NCBI RefSeq assembly: GCF_027497175.1
Contig: NZ_CP114901.1
Span: 1,054,001-1,118,000, forward strand
Reading direction: 5' to 3'
From: Verrucosispora sp. WMMD573
GTDB lineage: Bacteria; Actinomycetota; Actinomycetes; Mycobacteriales; Micromonosporaceae
Length of the DNA stretch: 64,000 nucleotides
The position numbers and the translations under genes were made by a program. Positions 1 to 10,577 of this stretch are shown here, in pieces; the stretch's first letter is position 1; every line of letters begins with the position of its first letter. The notes below the pieces were generated by a model. It searched no databases. It worked only from the letters and a program-made list of their open reading frames with translations, and was not told the DNA's origin.

Positions 1-30
1 GCGCGCGGCGGCGACCCGGAGGTGCTGCCG

Positions 31-1737
31 ATGAGCGACGTGCTGCGGGTCGGCAACGCCTCCGGCTTCTACGGTGACCGGTTCTCCGCCTGGCGGGAGA
101 TGCTCGACGGCGGCGAGCTGGACGTGTTGACCGGCGACTACCTGGCCGAGTTGACCATGCTCATCCTGGGGCGGGACCGGATGCGTGATCCCGACCTGGG
201 CTACGCGAAGACGTTCCTCCGGCAACTGGAGGGCTGCCTCGGCACCGCGCTCGACCGGCGGGTCACACTTGTCACCAACGCGGGCGGACTCAACCCGGCC
301 GGGCTGGCCGCCGCGATCCGCGCCCTCGCCGACCGGCTCGGGCTCCCGGTCCGGATCGGGTACGTCGAGGGCGACGCCCTGGGCCGAGCCGACGCGCTGA
401 CCGCGAACGCGTACCTCGGGGCGTTCGGCATCGCCGCCTGCCTCGACGCCGGGGCGGACGTGGTGGTGACCGGCCGGGTCACCGATGCCTCGCTTGTCGT
501 GGGGCCGGCCATCGCCCGCTTCGGCTGGGGGCGCGGCGACCTCGACGCGCTGGCCGGAGCCACCGTCGCCGGGCACCTGGTCGAATGCGGGGCGCAGGTC
601 ACCGGGGGCAACTTCAGCTTCTTCACGGAGCTGCCTGACGGCGGGCGCCGGCCGGGATTTCCGGTGGCCGAGCTGCGTGCGGACGGCTCGGCGGTGATCA
701 CGAAGCATCCCGGCACCGGCGGCGCGGTCACCGTCGAGACGGTCACCGCCCAGTTGTTGTACGAGGTGGGCGGGCCGGCGTACCTGGGCCCGGACGTGGT
801 GACCCGGCTCGACTCGGTCCGGCTGAGCCAGGACGGCCCGGACCGGATCCTGGTCAGCGGTGCCCGGGGCACCCCGCCACCGGACACGCTCAAGGTGGGC
901 GTCAACAACCTCGGTGGTTTCCGCAACTCCATGACGTTCGTGCTCTGCGGGCTGGACATCCCGGCCAAGGCGGCCCTGGTCCGGGAGCAGCTGACCGAGG
1001 CGGTCGGCCCGGACGGGTTGGCGTTCACGCTGGCCCGCACCGATCACCCCGACGCCGCCGATACCGAGACCGCCAGCGCCCTGCTGCACGTAAACCTGCG
1101 CGACGGTGACCGGACGCGGGCCGGGCGGGCGTTCTCGGCGGCGGCGGTCGAGCTGGCCCTGGCCTCCTACCCGGGCTGCACCTTGACCACCCTGCCGGGC
1201 GAGGCCACCCCGTACGGCATTTTCACCGCCGATTCCGTGGCGCAGGACACGGTCGCTCACGTCGCCGTGCTTCCGGACGGCACCCGGGCGCCGATCGCAC
1301 CACCGCCGGTGACCGTGCCCCTCGCCGCCGAGCCGACGACTGAGCTGGCCGGCCCGGCGATGGTGGGTCCGACGCGGCGGGGGCCGCTGGGCGAGGTGGT
1401 GGGTGCCCGGTCGGGCGACAAGGGCGGCGACGCGAACCTGGGGGTCTGGGCGCGGACCGACGCGACCTGGGCCTGGCTGCGTGGCTGGCTCACCGTGGCA
1501 CGGCTGGCGGAGCTGCTGCCGGAAACCGCGCCGTTGACCGTCGAGCGGCACGAACTGCCGAACCTGCGTGCCGTCAACTTCGTGATCCGAGGGCTGCTCG
1601 GTGCCGGGGTGGCCGCCTCCACCCGGTTCGACCCGCAGGCCAAGGCCCTCGGCGAGCTGCTCCGCTCCCGGATCGTCGACCTGCCGGTCGAGCCGGCGGC
1701 CGGCGACGCACCGGTCGTCGCGGAGGTACGGCCGTGA
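31..1737 (+). CDS. AtuA-like (DUF1446) acyl-CoA catabolism protein
   Basis: The 568-residue product matches the AtuA/DUF1446 family, named for acyclic terpene utilisation in Pseudomonas; the reaction is not established. The N-terminus carries the family signature GNASGFYGDR, and a smaller C-terminal domain begins near residue 449 with GEVVGARSGDKGGDANLG. I place the start at the ATG at 31 because GGAGGT lies at 17-22, 8 bases upstream; the frame stays open to the window edge, so an upstream start (GTG at 22 or beyond) cannot be excluded. It is the first visible gene of a five-gene operon and its TGA overlaps the next GTG by 4 bases. The context (two acyl-CoA dehydrogenases and a biotin carboxylase) implies breakdown of a branched or isoprenoid acyl-CoA. 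Confidence 0.85.
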   Translation: MSDVLRVGNASGFYGDRFSAWREMLDGGELDVLTGDYLAELTMLILGRDRMRDPDLGYAKTFLRQLEGCLGTALDRRVTLVTNAGGLNPAGLAAAIRALADRLGLPVRIGYVEGDALGRADALTANAYLGAFGIAACLDAGADVVVTGRVTDASLVVGPAIARFGWGRGDLDALAGATVAGHLVECGAQVTGGNFSFFTELPDGGRRPGFPVAELRADGSAVITKHPGTGGAVTVETVTAQLLYEVGGPAYLGPDVVTRLDSVRLSQDGPDRILVSGARGTPPPDTLKVGVNNLGGFRNSMTFVLCGLDIPAKAALVREQLTEAVGPDGLAFTLARTDHPDAADTETASALLHVNLRDGDRTRAGRAFSAAAVELALASYPGCTLTTLPGEATPYGIFTADSVAQDTVAHVAVLPDGTRAPIAPPPVTVPLAAEPTTELAGPAMVGPTRRGPLGEVVGARSGDKGGDANLGVWARTDATWAWLRGWLTVARLAELLPETAPLTVERHELPNLRAVNFVIRGLLGAGVAASTRFDPQAKALGELLRSRIVDLPVEPAAGDAPVVAEVRP

Positions 1738-2929
1738 CGATCGTGGACACTCCCGAGCGGCGGCAGCTGCGGGAGCTGACCCGCGCCTTCGTCACCCGCG
1801 AGGTGCTGCCGCACCTGGCCGACTGGGAGCGGGCCGGCGAGGTACCCCGCGAGTTGCACGCCACCGCGGCGAAGATCGGCCTGCTCGGCGTCGGCTTTCC
1901 CGAGGCGGTCGGCGGCAGCGGCGGCGACCTGCTCGACTCGATCATCGTCACCGAGGAGATCATCCGTTCGGGAGGCTCGTCAGGGCTGGTGGCCGCCCTC
2001 TTCACGCACGGCATCGCGCTGCCGCACATGGTCGCCGCGGCCGGTACCCGCTCGGGCGGCAAACTCCCCAGACCACTCTCTGACGTCGACCCGACCGGCC
2101 GGGAACACGACCTGATCGACAGGTACGTCCGGCCGACGCTTGCCGGTTCGATGATCGGCGCACTTGCCATCACCGAACCCGACACCGGCTCGGACGTGGC
2201 GGGCATCCGCACCCACGCCCGCCTCGACGGTGACCACTACGTGGTGAACGGCGCGAAGACCTACATCACCAGCGGGGTCCGGGCGGACTTCGTGACCACC
2301 GCGGTCTGCACCGGCATGCCGGGTAGCGGAGCGCTGAGTCTGCTGGTCATCGAGAAGGGCATCCCCGGCTTCACCGTCGGGCGACGGTTGGAGAAGCTCG
2401 GCTGGCACTGCTCGGACACCGCCGAACTCGCCTTCGTCGACGTACGCGTGCCGGTGGCGAACCGGATCGGCGAGGAGGACACCGGCTTCCTCGCGATCAT
2501 GCAGCAGTTCGCGGCCGAACGCCTCTCCCTGGCCACCCAGGCGTACGCCATCGCGCAGCGCTGCGTCGAGCTGGCCGCCACCTGGTGTCGCGACCGGTCC
2601 ACCTTCGGCCGGCCGCTGGCGAGCCGACAGTTGGTCCGGCACCGGCTGGCCGAGATGCACACCCGGGCCGAGGCCGCCCGCGCGTACGTGCACCAGGTGG
2701 CCGCGCGGGTGGCCGCGGGTGAGCCGGTGGTCACGGAGGTGGCGATGGCGAAGAACGTGGCGGTCGAGGCCGCCGACCGGGTTGTCGACCAGGCCCTGCA
2801 ACTGCACGGCGGCTTCGGCTACCTGCGCGACGCCGAGGTGGAGCGGCACTACCGGGACGCCCGCATCCTCGGCATCGGCGGCGGCACCACCGAGATCATG
2901 AACGAGATCATCGCGAAGGGCATCGGCCT

Positions 2930-2933
<4 letters not shown>
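1734..2933 (+). CDS. Acyl-CoA dehydrogenase (FadE/isovaleryl type)
   Basis: This 399-residue flavoprotein oxidises an acyl-CoA to the 2,3-enoyl-CoA. It has the family signature ALAITEPDTGSDVAG and the C-terminal QLHGGFGYLRDAEVERHYRDA. The MCAD-type catalytic Glu position near the C-terminus is Gly (IGGGTTE), while Glu262 in AAERLSLA fits the base used by isovaleryl- and long-chain enzymes. About 21 extra residues (roughly 104-124) sit just before the DLIDRYVRPTLAG segment. The GTG start overlaps the upstream TGA as GTGA, as does its own stop with the next gene, so translation is coupled. The substrate is probably a branched acyl-CoA feeding the downstream carboxylase. Confidence 0.9.
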
Positions 2934-4527
<1,594 letters not shown>

Positions 4528-4531
<4 letters not shown>

Positions 4532-4643
4532 GCGCGAGGAACGCAGCGAAGCGGAGTCCCGCAGTCGCGAACGAAAGGAGGCACCGTGAGCGTGAGGAAC
4601 GCAGCGAAGCGGAGTCCCGCAGTCGCGAACAAAGGGAGGAACA
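4528..4643. repeat. Tandem 58-bp repeat between carboxylase genes
   Basis: Two near-identical 58-base units (4528-4585 and 4586-4643) stand head to tail between the carboxyltransferase and biotin carboxylase genes. Each starts GTGAGCG(C/T)GAGGAACGCA, contains CAGCGAAGCGGAGTCCCGCA and ends in a purine-rich AAAGGAGG or AAGGGAGG ribosome-binding-like stretch. The stop codon TGA of the upstream gene lies inside the first GTGAGCG, and the second unit supplies the ribosome-binding site of the next gene. The 17-mer ACGCAGCGAAGCGGAGT recurs, in reverse, at 44941-45020. Confidence 0.9.
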
Positions 4644-4647
4644 GCAA

Positions 4648-6678
4648 GTGATTCGCAAGCTGCTGGTCGCGAACCGGGGGGAGATCGCCCGCCGGGTCTT
4701 CGCCACCTGTCGGGCACTCGGGATCGAGACGGTCGCCGTGTACTCCGACGCGGACGTCGACGCGCCCTTCGTCACCGAGGCCGACCGGGCCGTCCGGCTG
4801 CCCGGAAACACACCTGCGGAGACGTACCTGCGGATCGACCTGATCCTGGACGCGGCCCGCCGCTGCGGTGCGGACGCCGTCCATCCCGGGTACGGGTTTC
4901 TCGCCGAGAACGCCGGCTTCGCCACGGCGGTCACCGACGCCGGCCTGACCTGGATCGGTCCGCCGGCCAAGGCGATCGCCGCGATGGGCGACAAGTTGGC
5001 CGCCAAGGCGCTGCTCGCCGAGGCCGGCGTGCCGATGTTGCCGACCTGGACCGACCCGGCCCAGGTGACGAGCTTTCCGGTGCTGGTGAAGGCGTCCGCC
5101 GGGGGCGGCGGGCGCGGCATGCGGGTGGTCGGCGACGCCGCCGGGCTCGCCGAGGCCGTCACCGGCGCGCGCCGCGAGGCGGCTTCGGCGTTCGGCGACG
5201 ACACGGTCTTCATCGAGCGGTACGTCGACCGTGGCCGGCACGTCGAGGTGCAGATCTTCGGCGACAGCTTCGGCACGGTGCTGGCGCTGGGCGTGCGGGA
5301 CTGCTCGATCCAGCGCCGGCACCAGAAGATCGTCGAGGAGGCACCCGGCGTCCTTCCCGACGAGGTGCGCGAGCGGCTGCACGCTGCGGCGGTGGCCGCC
5401 GGCCGGGCGGTCGACTATGTCGGGGCCGGCACTGTCGAGTTCCTGCTCGCGCCCGACGGGGAGATCCACTTTCTGGAGATGAACACCCGCCTTCAGGTCG
5501 AGCACCCGGTAACCGAGCTGACCGCCGGACTCGACCTGGTCCGGCTGCAACTGCTGGTCGCCGAGGGCGCGTCGCTGCCGCTGGCCGCGACACCGCCGGC
5601 CAGCGGACACGCGATCGAGGTACGCCTCTGCGCCGAGGATCCCGCGCACGGCTTCCGGCCGGCGACCGGCACCCTGCACCGGTTCGCCCTGCCCGACGTG
5701 GCAGCCGAGTTCGGGCCGCTGACCGCCCCCGGCCTGCGGCTGGACTCCGGCGTGGTCGACGGGTCGGCGGTGAGTGTCCACTACGACTCGATGCTCGCCA
5801 AGGCGATCGCCTGGGCACCCACCCGCACGGAGGCGGCCCGCGCCCTGGCCGGCGCGCTGGCCAGGGCGGAGTTGCACGGCGTGGCCACCAACCGGGACCT
5901 GCTCGTCCGCGTCCTGCGTAGCCCGCAGTTCGCCGCCGTCGACGTCGACACCGGTTTCCTCGATCGGCACCCGGAGGTCTTCGCTCCGCTGCTGCCCGCC
6001 GAGCAGCTCCCCCTGGTCGCGCTGGCCGCTGCCCTCGCCTCGGCGGCCGACCGCCGCAGCCGAGCTGGGGTGCTCGGTGGGCTGCCGTCGGGCTGGCGCA
6101 ACGTACCCGCGTTCCCACAGGTCACCCGCTTCAGTGGCCCGGACGGCGGTGAGATCGAGGTCCGCTACCGCCTGGACCGCTCCGGCGGCCTCGCCGAGTG
6201 GTCGGTGTCGCCGGTCGCTGCCGCGTCCGGCAGCGCTCCGCCGGGTGCGGACGAGGCAGCCGACGCTGCACCGATCGTCACGCCGGTCGAGACCGCCCCA
6301 GAGCGCGTCGTGCTCGACGTCGCCGGGGTGCGGCGGACGTACCGCGTACGCCGGGTGGGGTCGGAGGTCTTCGTGGACGGTCCGGACGGGGCGGCGGGCC
6401 TGACCGAGTTGCCGCGTTTCCCGCTGCCCACCGCGGAGCTGGCCGCCGGGTCGTTGCTCGCGCCGCTGCCCGGCGCGGTGGCCCGGGTGCACGTCTCGGT
6501 CGGTCAGCGGGTCGCCGCCGGTGACCTGCTGCTGACCCTGGAAGCGATGAAGCTGGAACACCCCGTGCTCGCCCCCACCGATGGTCTGGTAACCGAGCTG
6601 CCGGTACCGGCCGGCGGCCAGGTGGACACCGACGCCGTGCTGGCCGTGGTCACCCCCGATGAGGAGTCGCCGTCATGA
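4648..6678 (+). CDS. Acyl-CoA carboxylase, biotin carboxylase + BCCP (alpha) subunit
   Basis: The 676-residue product joins a biotin carboxylase to a biotin carrier domain. The N-terminus IRKLLVANRGEIARRVF opens the biotin carboxylase; the ATP-grasp glycine loop KASAGGGGRGMR and the EMNTRLQVEHPVTE active-site segment follow. The C-terminal carrier domain carries EAMKLEH with Lys635 as the biotinylated residue. The GTG start at 4648 is chosen because GGGAGGA sits 7 bases upstream and the protein begins at the family N-terminus; the frame is open much further upstream but runs through the repeat and the preceding gene. It pairs with the carboxyltransferase and overlaps the next gene by 4 bases. 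Confidence 0.93.
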   Translation: MIRKLLVANRGEIARRVFATCRALGIETVAVYSDADVDAPFVTEADRAVRLPGNTPAETYLRIDLILDAARRCGADAVHPGYGFLAENAGFATAVTDAGLTWIGPPAKAIAAMGDKLAAKALLAEAGVPMLPTWTDPAQVTSFPVLVKASAGGGGRGMRVVGDAAGLAEAVTGARREAASAFGDDTVFIERYVDRGRHVEVQIFGDSFGTVLALGVRDCSIQRRHQKIVEEAPGVLPDEVRERLHAAAVAAGRAVDYVGAGTVEFLLAPDGEIHFLEMNTRLQVEHPVTELTAGLDLVRLQLLVAEGASLPLAATPPASGHAIEVRLCAEDPAHGFRPATGTLHRFALPDVAAEFGPLTAPGLRLDSGVVDGSAVSVHYDSMLAKAIAWAPTRTEAARALAGALARAELHGVATNRDLLVRVLRSPQFAAVDVDTGFLDRHPEVFAPLLPAEQLPLVALAAALASAADRRSRAGVLGGLPSGWRNVPAFPQVTRFSGPDGGEIEVRYRLDRSGGLAEWSVSPVAAASGSAPPGADEAADAAPIVTPVETAPERVVLDVAGVRRTYRVRRVGSEVFVDGPDGAAGLTELPRFPLPTAELAAGSLLAPLPGAVARVHVSVGQRVAAGDLLLTLEAMKLEHPVLAPTDGLVTELPVPAGGQVDTDAVLAVVTPDEESPS

Positions 6679-7865
6679 ACTTCGACCTCACCCCAGAGCA
6701 GGACCAGCTCCGCGACGCCGTGCGGGCGCTGGGCAGGCGGTACGGCCACCGGTACTTCGTGGCAAAGGCGAAAGCCGGCGAGCACACCACCGAGCTGTGG
6801 CAGGAGGCCGGCGAGCTCGGCTACCTCGGCGTCAACATCCCCACCGAGTACGGCGGCGGAGGCGGCGGCATCACCGAGCTGGCCATCGTCTGCGAGGAAC
6901 TGGCGGCCAGCGGCTGCCCGCTGCTGCTGCTCGTGGTCTCCCCCGCCATCGCGGCCACCGTCATCAACCGGCACGGCACCGAGGAGCAGCGCAAACGCCA
7001 CCTGCCGGGGCTGGCCGACGGCTCACAGAAGATCGTCTTCGCCATCACCGAACCGGACGCCGGCTCGAACTTCCACCGCCTTGCCACGGTGGCTCGCCGG
7101 GACGGTGACGACTGGGTGCTGTCCGGCCGCAAGTGCTACATCTCCGGCGTCGACGAGGCCGGGCACGTCCTGGTGGTGGCCCGCGTCGCCGTCGGCGACG
7201 GCAGTTCCGGCTCCGGGGACGCGGCGGCGCAGAAGCTGAAGCCGGCGTTGTTCATCGTGCCGACCGACGCGGCCGGGCTGACCTGGTCCAAGCTGGACAT
7301 GGAGATCGTGTCCCCGGAGAACCAGTTCCTGCTCTACCTGGACGACGTCCGGCTGCCCGCCCAGGCGCTGGTCGGCGAATCGCTGGACGCTGGCCTACCC
7401 GCCCTGTTCGCCGGGCTCAACCCGGAACGCATCACGGTCGCCGCCATGGGCGCCGGCACCGGCCGGTACGCCATCGAACGCGCCTGCGAGTACACCGCGA
7501 CCCGTTCGGTGTGGGGCGGCCGGACGATCGGCTCCCACCAGGGAGTCGCACATCCCCTCGCGCATGCGGCGGTGCAGGTGGAGCTGGCCCGACTGATGAT
7601 TCAGAAGGCAGCGGCGCTCTACGACGCCGGCCGCGACCTGGAGGCCGGGGTCTCCGCCAACATGGCCAAGTACGCGGCCGGCGACGCTGCGGCGCTGGCG
7701 GTGGACACGGCCGTGCAGGCGCTCGGTGGCGCCGGCATGACCACCGAGTACGGCGTGGCGACGCTGCTCGGCGCGGTACGGGCCGGCCGGATCGCCCCGG
7801 TCAGTCGGGAGATGATTCTCAACTTCGTCGCCCAACACGTCCTCAACCAGGACAAGTCATACTGA
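6675..7865 (+). CDS. Acyl-CoA dehydrogenase
   Basis: The second acyl-CoA dehydrogenase of the operon is 396 residues long and starts in an ATGA overlap with the biotin carboxylase gene. FNFDLTPEQ-type N-terminal helix, FAITEPDAGSNFHR flavin-binding signature and VQALGGAGMTTEYGVATLL C-terminal segment are all present. No Glu is found at the MCAD-type C-terminal position; Glu251 in LNPERITVAA matches the isovaleryl-type base. Having two different dehydrogenases in one operon suggests either two consecutive oxidations or two substrates. No enoyl-CoA hydratase or regulator is visible; these may lie to the left of the window. Confidence 0.9.
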   Translation: MNFDLTPEQDQLRDAVRALGRRYGHRYFVAKAKAGEHTTELWQEAGELGYLGVNIPTEYGGGGGGITELAIVCEELAASGCPLLLLVVSPAIAATVINRHGTEEQRKRHLPGLADGSQKIVFAITEPDAGSNFHRLATVARRDGDDWVLSGRKCYISGVDEAGHVLVVARVAVGDGSSGSGDAAAQKLKPALFIVPTDAAGLTWSKLDMEIVSPENQFLLYLDDVRLPAQALVGESLDAGLPALFAGLNPERITVAAMGAGTGRYAIERACEYTATRSVWGGRTIGSHQGVAHPLAHAAVQVELARLMIQKAAALYDAGRDLEAGVSANMAKYAAGDAAALAVDTAVQALGGAGMTTEYGVATLLGAVRAGRIAPVSREMILNFVAQHVLNQDKSY

Positions 7866-7962
7866 GACCCCCTGACATGGTCGTCCCGAGCTGCGGCAGG
7901 TCGCGGGATCAGCCGGGTGGGAAGGCGCAACGTGCCGCAACCCGCAGCGCCGTCACCCGGGA

Positions 7963-9105
7963 TCAGCGGCAGGCGGCGTCGACCCGGTGGACCGGGCGTA
8001 CCCGGCGGCCCAGTCCCTCCAGCAGCGAGTCCTCGATGTGGAAGTCGTGGACGCGCAGCCGGTACCGGGGCAGTTCCTCCTCCGAGGGGCAGAGCACCTG
8101 ACCGCGTACCTGCCCGACCGGCACATAGCGCACCCCGCCGCGTTCCTGAAGGATCACCATGTTCACATCGTCGGTGGTCACCACGTGCCCACGGATCTCC
8201 TCGGTGGCCTCGGCGGAGGTCGCGCCGGGTTCGCCCACAGTGGTCACGGTCAGCGGCAGCACCGGCGTGCTGATCACCGGCAGCGCCGCCCAGACCAGCA
8301 CCACCAGCACGGCGAGCTGGGTCACCGGGGCGAGCAGCCGGATCACCACCCCGGGCAGCGGACCGGCGACGAAGAGAGCCAGCAGCGGGGGTACGACAAG
8401 CAGCACGACCGGCAGCGGCTCGCCCTGCCGTCCGGCGGTGCGCAGCGTCGGCACGAGCAGCCAGAGGTAGCCGGCGTACGCCGCGACGACGATCAGGACC
8501 CGAAGGGCGGGGCGCTCGTGCAGGCGTTCCGGACGGAGCTGGAAGGCCGCCGCAACGGTGGGCAGCAGCAGCGGAAGGTACAGCAGTGGCCAGGTCACCA
8601 GGGCCATCAGGAAGCTCGCCGCGACGAACCAACCCGGGGTGATCTCCATCCACCGGGCGAAGAGCGGTCGGCGGGCCAGCCGGTGCCCGCTGGCGGCGAG
8701 TACCCCGCCGAGCGCGAACACCGCCACCAGCACTGTGGAGAGCAGGCGGGCGGCCGTGGTGAGGAAACCGGCGAGCAGGTTGACCGGTCCCACGTTGGCC
8801 ACCAGCAGCAAGGTGGTCTGCAACTCTCCGCCGGCCTCGATGCCGAGCCGCAGCACCGAGAAGATCGCCGGTACGCCGACCACGGCCGTCCAGAACGACT
8901 GGCTGGCCCGCGCCCGGCGCTCGGCCGGATCCCAGCCGCCGACGGCCTGCGTGCGGAGCGCACCCGGGGCCGACTCGGCCCGTCCCGCCGTGCTCGGCAA
9001 CGCCGAAGGCGGCGCGGCGGCCGGCGGCACGGGGGCCCGCGGTACGGGTGGCGGTGGACCGCCGGCGCCCGGTTCGTCGGGGGCGGTGGCGGGTGCCGCA
9101 GTCAT
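7963..9105 (-). CDS. Multi-pass membrane protein coupled to a binding lipoprotein
   Basis: I do not recognise a named family. The 380-residue product has a Pro/Ala-rich cytoplasmic-like N-terminus of about 65 residues, then about six hydrophobic segments between residues 75 and 280, then a soluble C-terminal domain with ERGGVRYVPVGQVRGQVLC, which could be a small beta-barrel. The start is the ATG at 9105, which overlaps the stop of the upstream binding-protein gene as ATGA, so the two are co-translated. A membrane partner for an amino-acid-binding lipoprotein recalls mycobacterial GlnX, partner of GlnH, but I see no convincing sequence identity and no PknG gene beside it. Confidence 0.75.
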   Translation of the reverse strand: MTAAPATAPDEPGAGGPPPPVPRAPVPPAAAPPSALPSTAGRAESAPGALRTQAVGGWDPAERRARASQSFWTAVVGVPAIFSVLRLGIEAGGELQTTLLLVANVGPVNLLAGFLTTAARLLSTVLVAVFALGGVLAASGHRLARRPLFARWMEITPGWFVAASFLMALVTWPLLYLPLLLPTVAAAFQLRPERLHERPALRVLIVVAAYAGYLWLLVPTLRTAGRQGEPLPVVLLVVPPLLALFVAGPLPGVVIRLLAPVTQLAVLVVLVWAALPVISTPVLPLTVTTVGEPGATSAEATEEIRGHVVTTDDVNMVILQERGGVRYVPVGQVRGQVLCPSEEELPRYRLRVHDFHIEDSLLEGLGRRVRPVHRVDAACR

Positions 9106-10043
9106 CGGTGCGGCGCCTTGTCGTCGAAGTCCACAAGCTTCGGCACTTCGAGCGGTTGCGGCTGCCGCTTCTCGCCCCGCAGCCACGGCCCCAACGTGCG
9201 GTTGTACGCGGTCAGCCACGGGCTGGCTTCCCCGCTGCGGCCCTGCTGGTAGCTCTTGTCGAGGAAGTAGGCAACCAGGTCGCGCAGGGCCGGATCCCCG
9301 ATCGGCACCCCGACGCCGAGCAGTTCACTGGTGCCGAACGGCATGTCGACGATCTCGAACTCGGTCGGGTAGCGGGCCAGGAAGCCAGCGAGGATCGTCT
9401 CGTCGGAGCTGACCGCGTCGTACTTGCCGGCGCGGATTCCCTTGACGCAGTCCCAGACGTCCTTGACCACAAGCGTGCGGACCTGATTCTTCTCCAGTTC
9501 CGCCTCGGTGGTGGAGCCGCCGCTGGTGCAGATCCGGTACTTCGGATTCCGCAGGTCCTCGATGGTGCGGATGGTGTCCTTGTGCCGGGTCGGAACCAGC
9601 ACCTCCTGGGTGGTCACGAAGTACGGCCCGGCGAAGCTGACGAGCTTTTTGCGTTCTTCCGTGATCGAGAAGCTGGAGACCACCAGGTCCACCACCCCGC
9701 CCTGAAGGGCCGGGATCCGGTCCTCCGTGGACACCGCCACGAACTCCAGCCGGTGCTCCCCCTCGTAGCCGAGGGAGGCGGCGATGTACCGGGCGATCTC
9801 GACGTCGAAGCCGATGTGGTTGCCGTCGCGTATCTCGCCCATCAGCGGTTCGTCGTCCGCCACCCCGATTCGCAGGACGGGCTGACCCCAGATGTGTGAC
9901 TCACGCAGCTTCTCCTGTACGGACGGCAGTTCCGGCTCCTGCTGGCTGTCGCAGCCGGCCGCCGCGCCGAGCAGCAGCGTCAGGGCGACCGCCGCGGTCG
10001 TCGCCGCCGCACGCCACCGGGGACTGGAGAGGCTTACCGTCAT
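9102..10043 (-). CDS. Amino-acid-binding lipoprotein (SBP family 3)
   Basis: The 313-residue product is a periplasmic-binding-protein type II lipoprotein of the glutamate/glutamine-binding family. A signal peptide ends in the lipobox LLGAAAGC near residue 33. Family segments include GFDVEIARYIAASLGYEG, STEDRIPALQGGVVDLVVSS and the YKDA-like GKYDAVSSDETILAGF. The ATG at 10043 is chosen over upstream codons because it opens directly into the signal peptide with GAGG 5 bases before it. No ABC permease or ATPase gene is linked; instead a membrane protein follows in an ATGA overlap. It may therefore act as a ligand sensor rather than an import component, which is inference. Confidence 0.88.
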   Translation of the reverse strand: MTVSLSSPRWRAAATTAAVALTLLLGAAAGCDSQQEPELPSVQEKLRESHIWGQPVLRIGVADDEPLMGEIRDGNHIGFDVEIARYIAASLGYEGEHRLEFVAVSTEDRIPALQGGVVDLVVSSFSITEERKKLVSFAGPYFVTTQEVLVPTRHKDTIRTIEDLRNPKYRICTSGGSTTEAELEKNQVRTLVVKDVWDCVKGIRAGKYDAVSSDETILAGFLARYPTEFEIVDMPFGTSELLGVGVPIGDPALRDLVAYFLDKSYQQGRSGEASPWLTAYNRTLGPWLRGEKRQPQPLEVPKLVDFDDKAPHR

Positions 10044-10194
10044 GGCCACCTCGCTACATTTCGAGTTCCGTGTGGCACTGAAAGTAGTCGTCCGTGTCGA
10101 GGTGCCACCACCCGGCGCCGACGGCCGGACAGCCCTCTCCTCGTTCGGCAAGCTGTTGTTTGTCAGCTGTTCCGCATGATGAAGCTGGCTACTG

Positions 10195-10222
10195 TTGACA
10201 GATCGACAATCTCCGACATTCT
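10195..10222 (+). promoter_or_regulatory. Promoter TTGACA-N16-CATTCT
   Basis: A consensus -35 TTGACA (10195-10200) is followed after 16 bases by CATTCT (10217-10222). The -10 box ends 6 bases before the GTG at 10229, which predicts a leaderless mRNA. It also lies in the divergent region upstream of the binding-lipoprotein gene. Confidence 0.6.
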
Positions 10223-10228
10223 GGACGG

Positions 10229-10564
10229 GTGAGACGGTTCCCGGTATCCGACGCGCGGACCGTGGCGGTGGCCGCGGCTCTGGCGGCGTTCTGGCTGCTC
10301 GCGGTGCTGCTGGTGGGGCGCCGGCAGGATCTGCTCGGCGTCGCGGGGGCACTGCTCTGCGTTCTGCTCGCCACCGTCGCGGGGGTGGCCGTCACCGCCG
10401 CTCGGCAGCGGGACGGGGACGCTCGACCGGATCGCGGGCAGCCGCCCGTAGGGCCGGGCATCGAGCCGCCCGGCATCGATGCCGACACCCTGGAGACCCT
10501 GGGCGACCGGGAGGCGGTCCGCGCGCTGCGGGATCGGCATCGACGCGATCGGCGGGCGCGCTGA
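10229..10564 (+). CDS. Small two-helix membrane protein, unknown
   Basis: The 111-residue product has two hydrophobic segments (about residues 10-28 and 35-57) followed by a basic, Pro-rich cytoplasmic tail ending in RALRDRHRRDRRAR. I recognise no family. Support for a real gene comes from the strong promoter directly upstream, the clean hydrophobic pattern and the fit between two minus-strand genes, ending 13 bases before the kinase stop. There is no Shine-Dalgarno sequence, in keeping with a leaderless start. Confidence 0.6.
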   Translation: MRRFPVSDARTVAVAAALAAFWLLAVLLVGRRQDLLGVAGALLCVLLATVAGVAVTAARQRDGDARPDRGQPPVGPGIEPPGIDADTLETLGDREAVRALRDRHRRDRRAR

Positions 10565-10577
10565 CGGCCCTCGGGGG

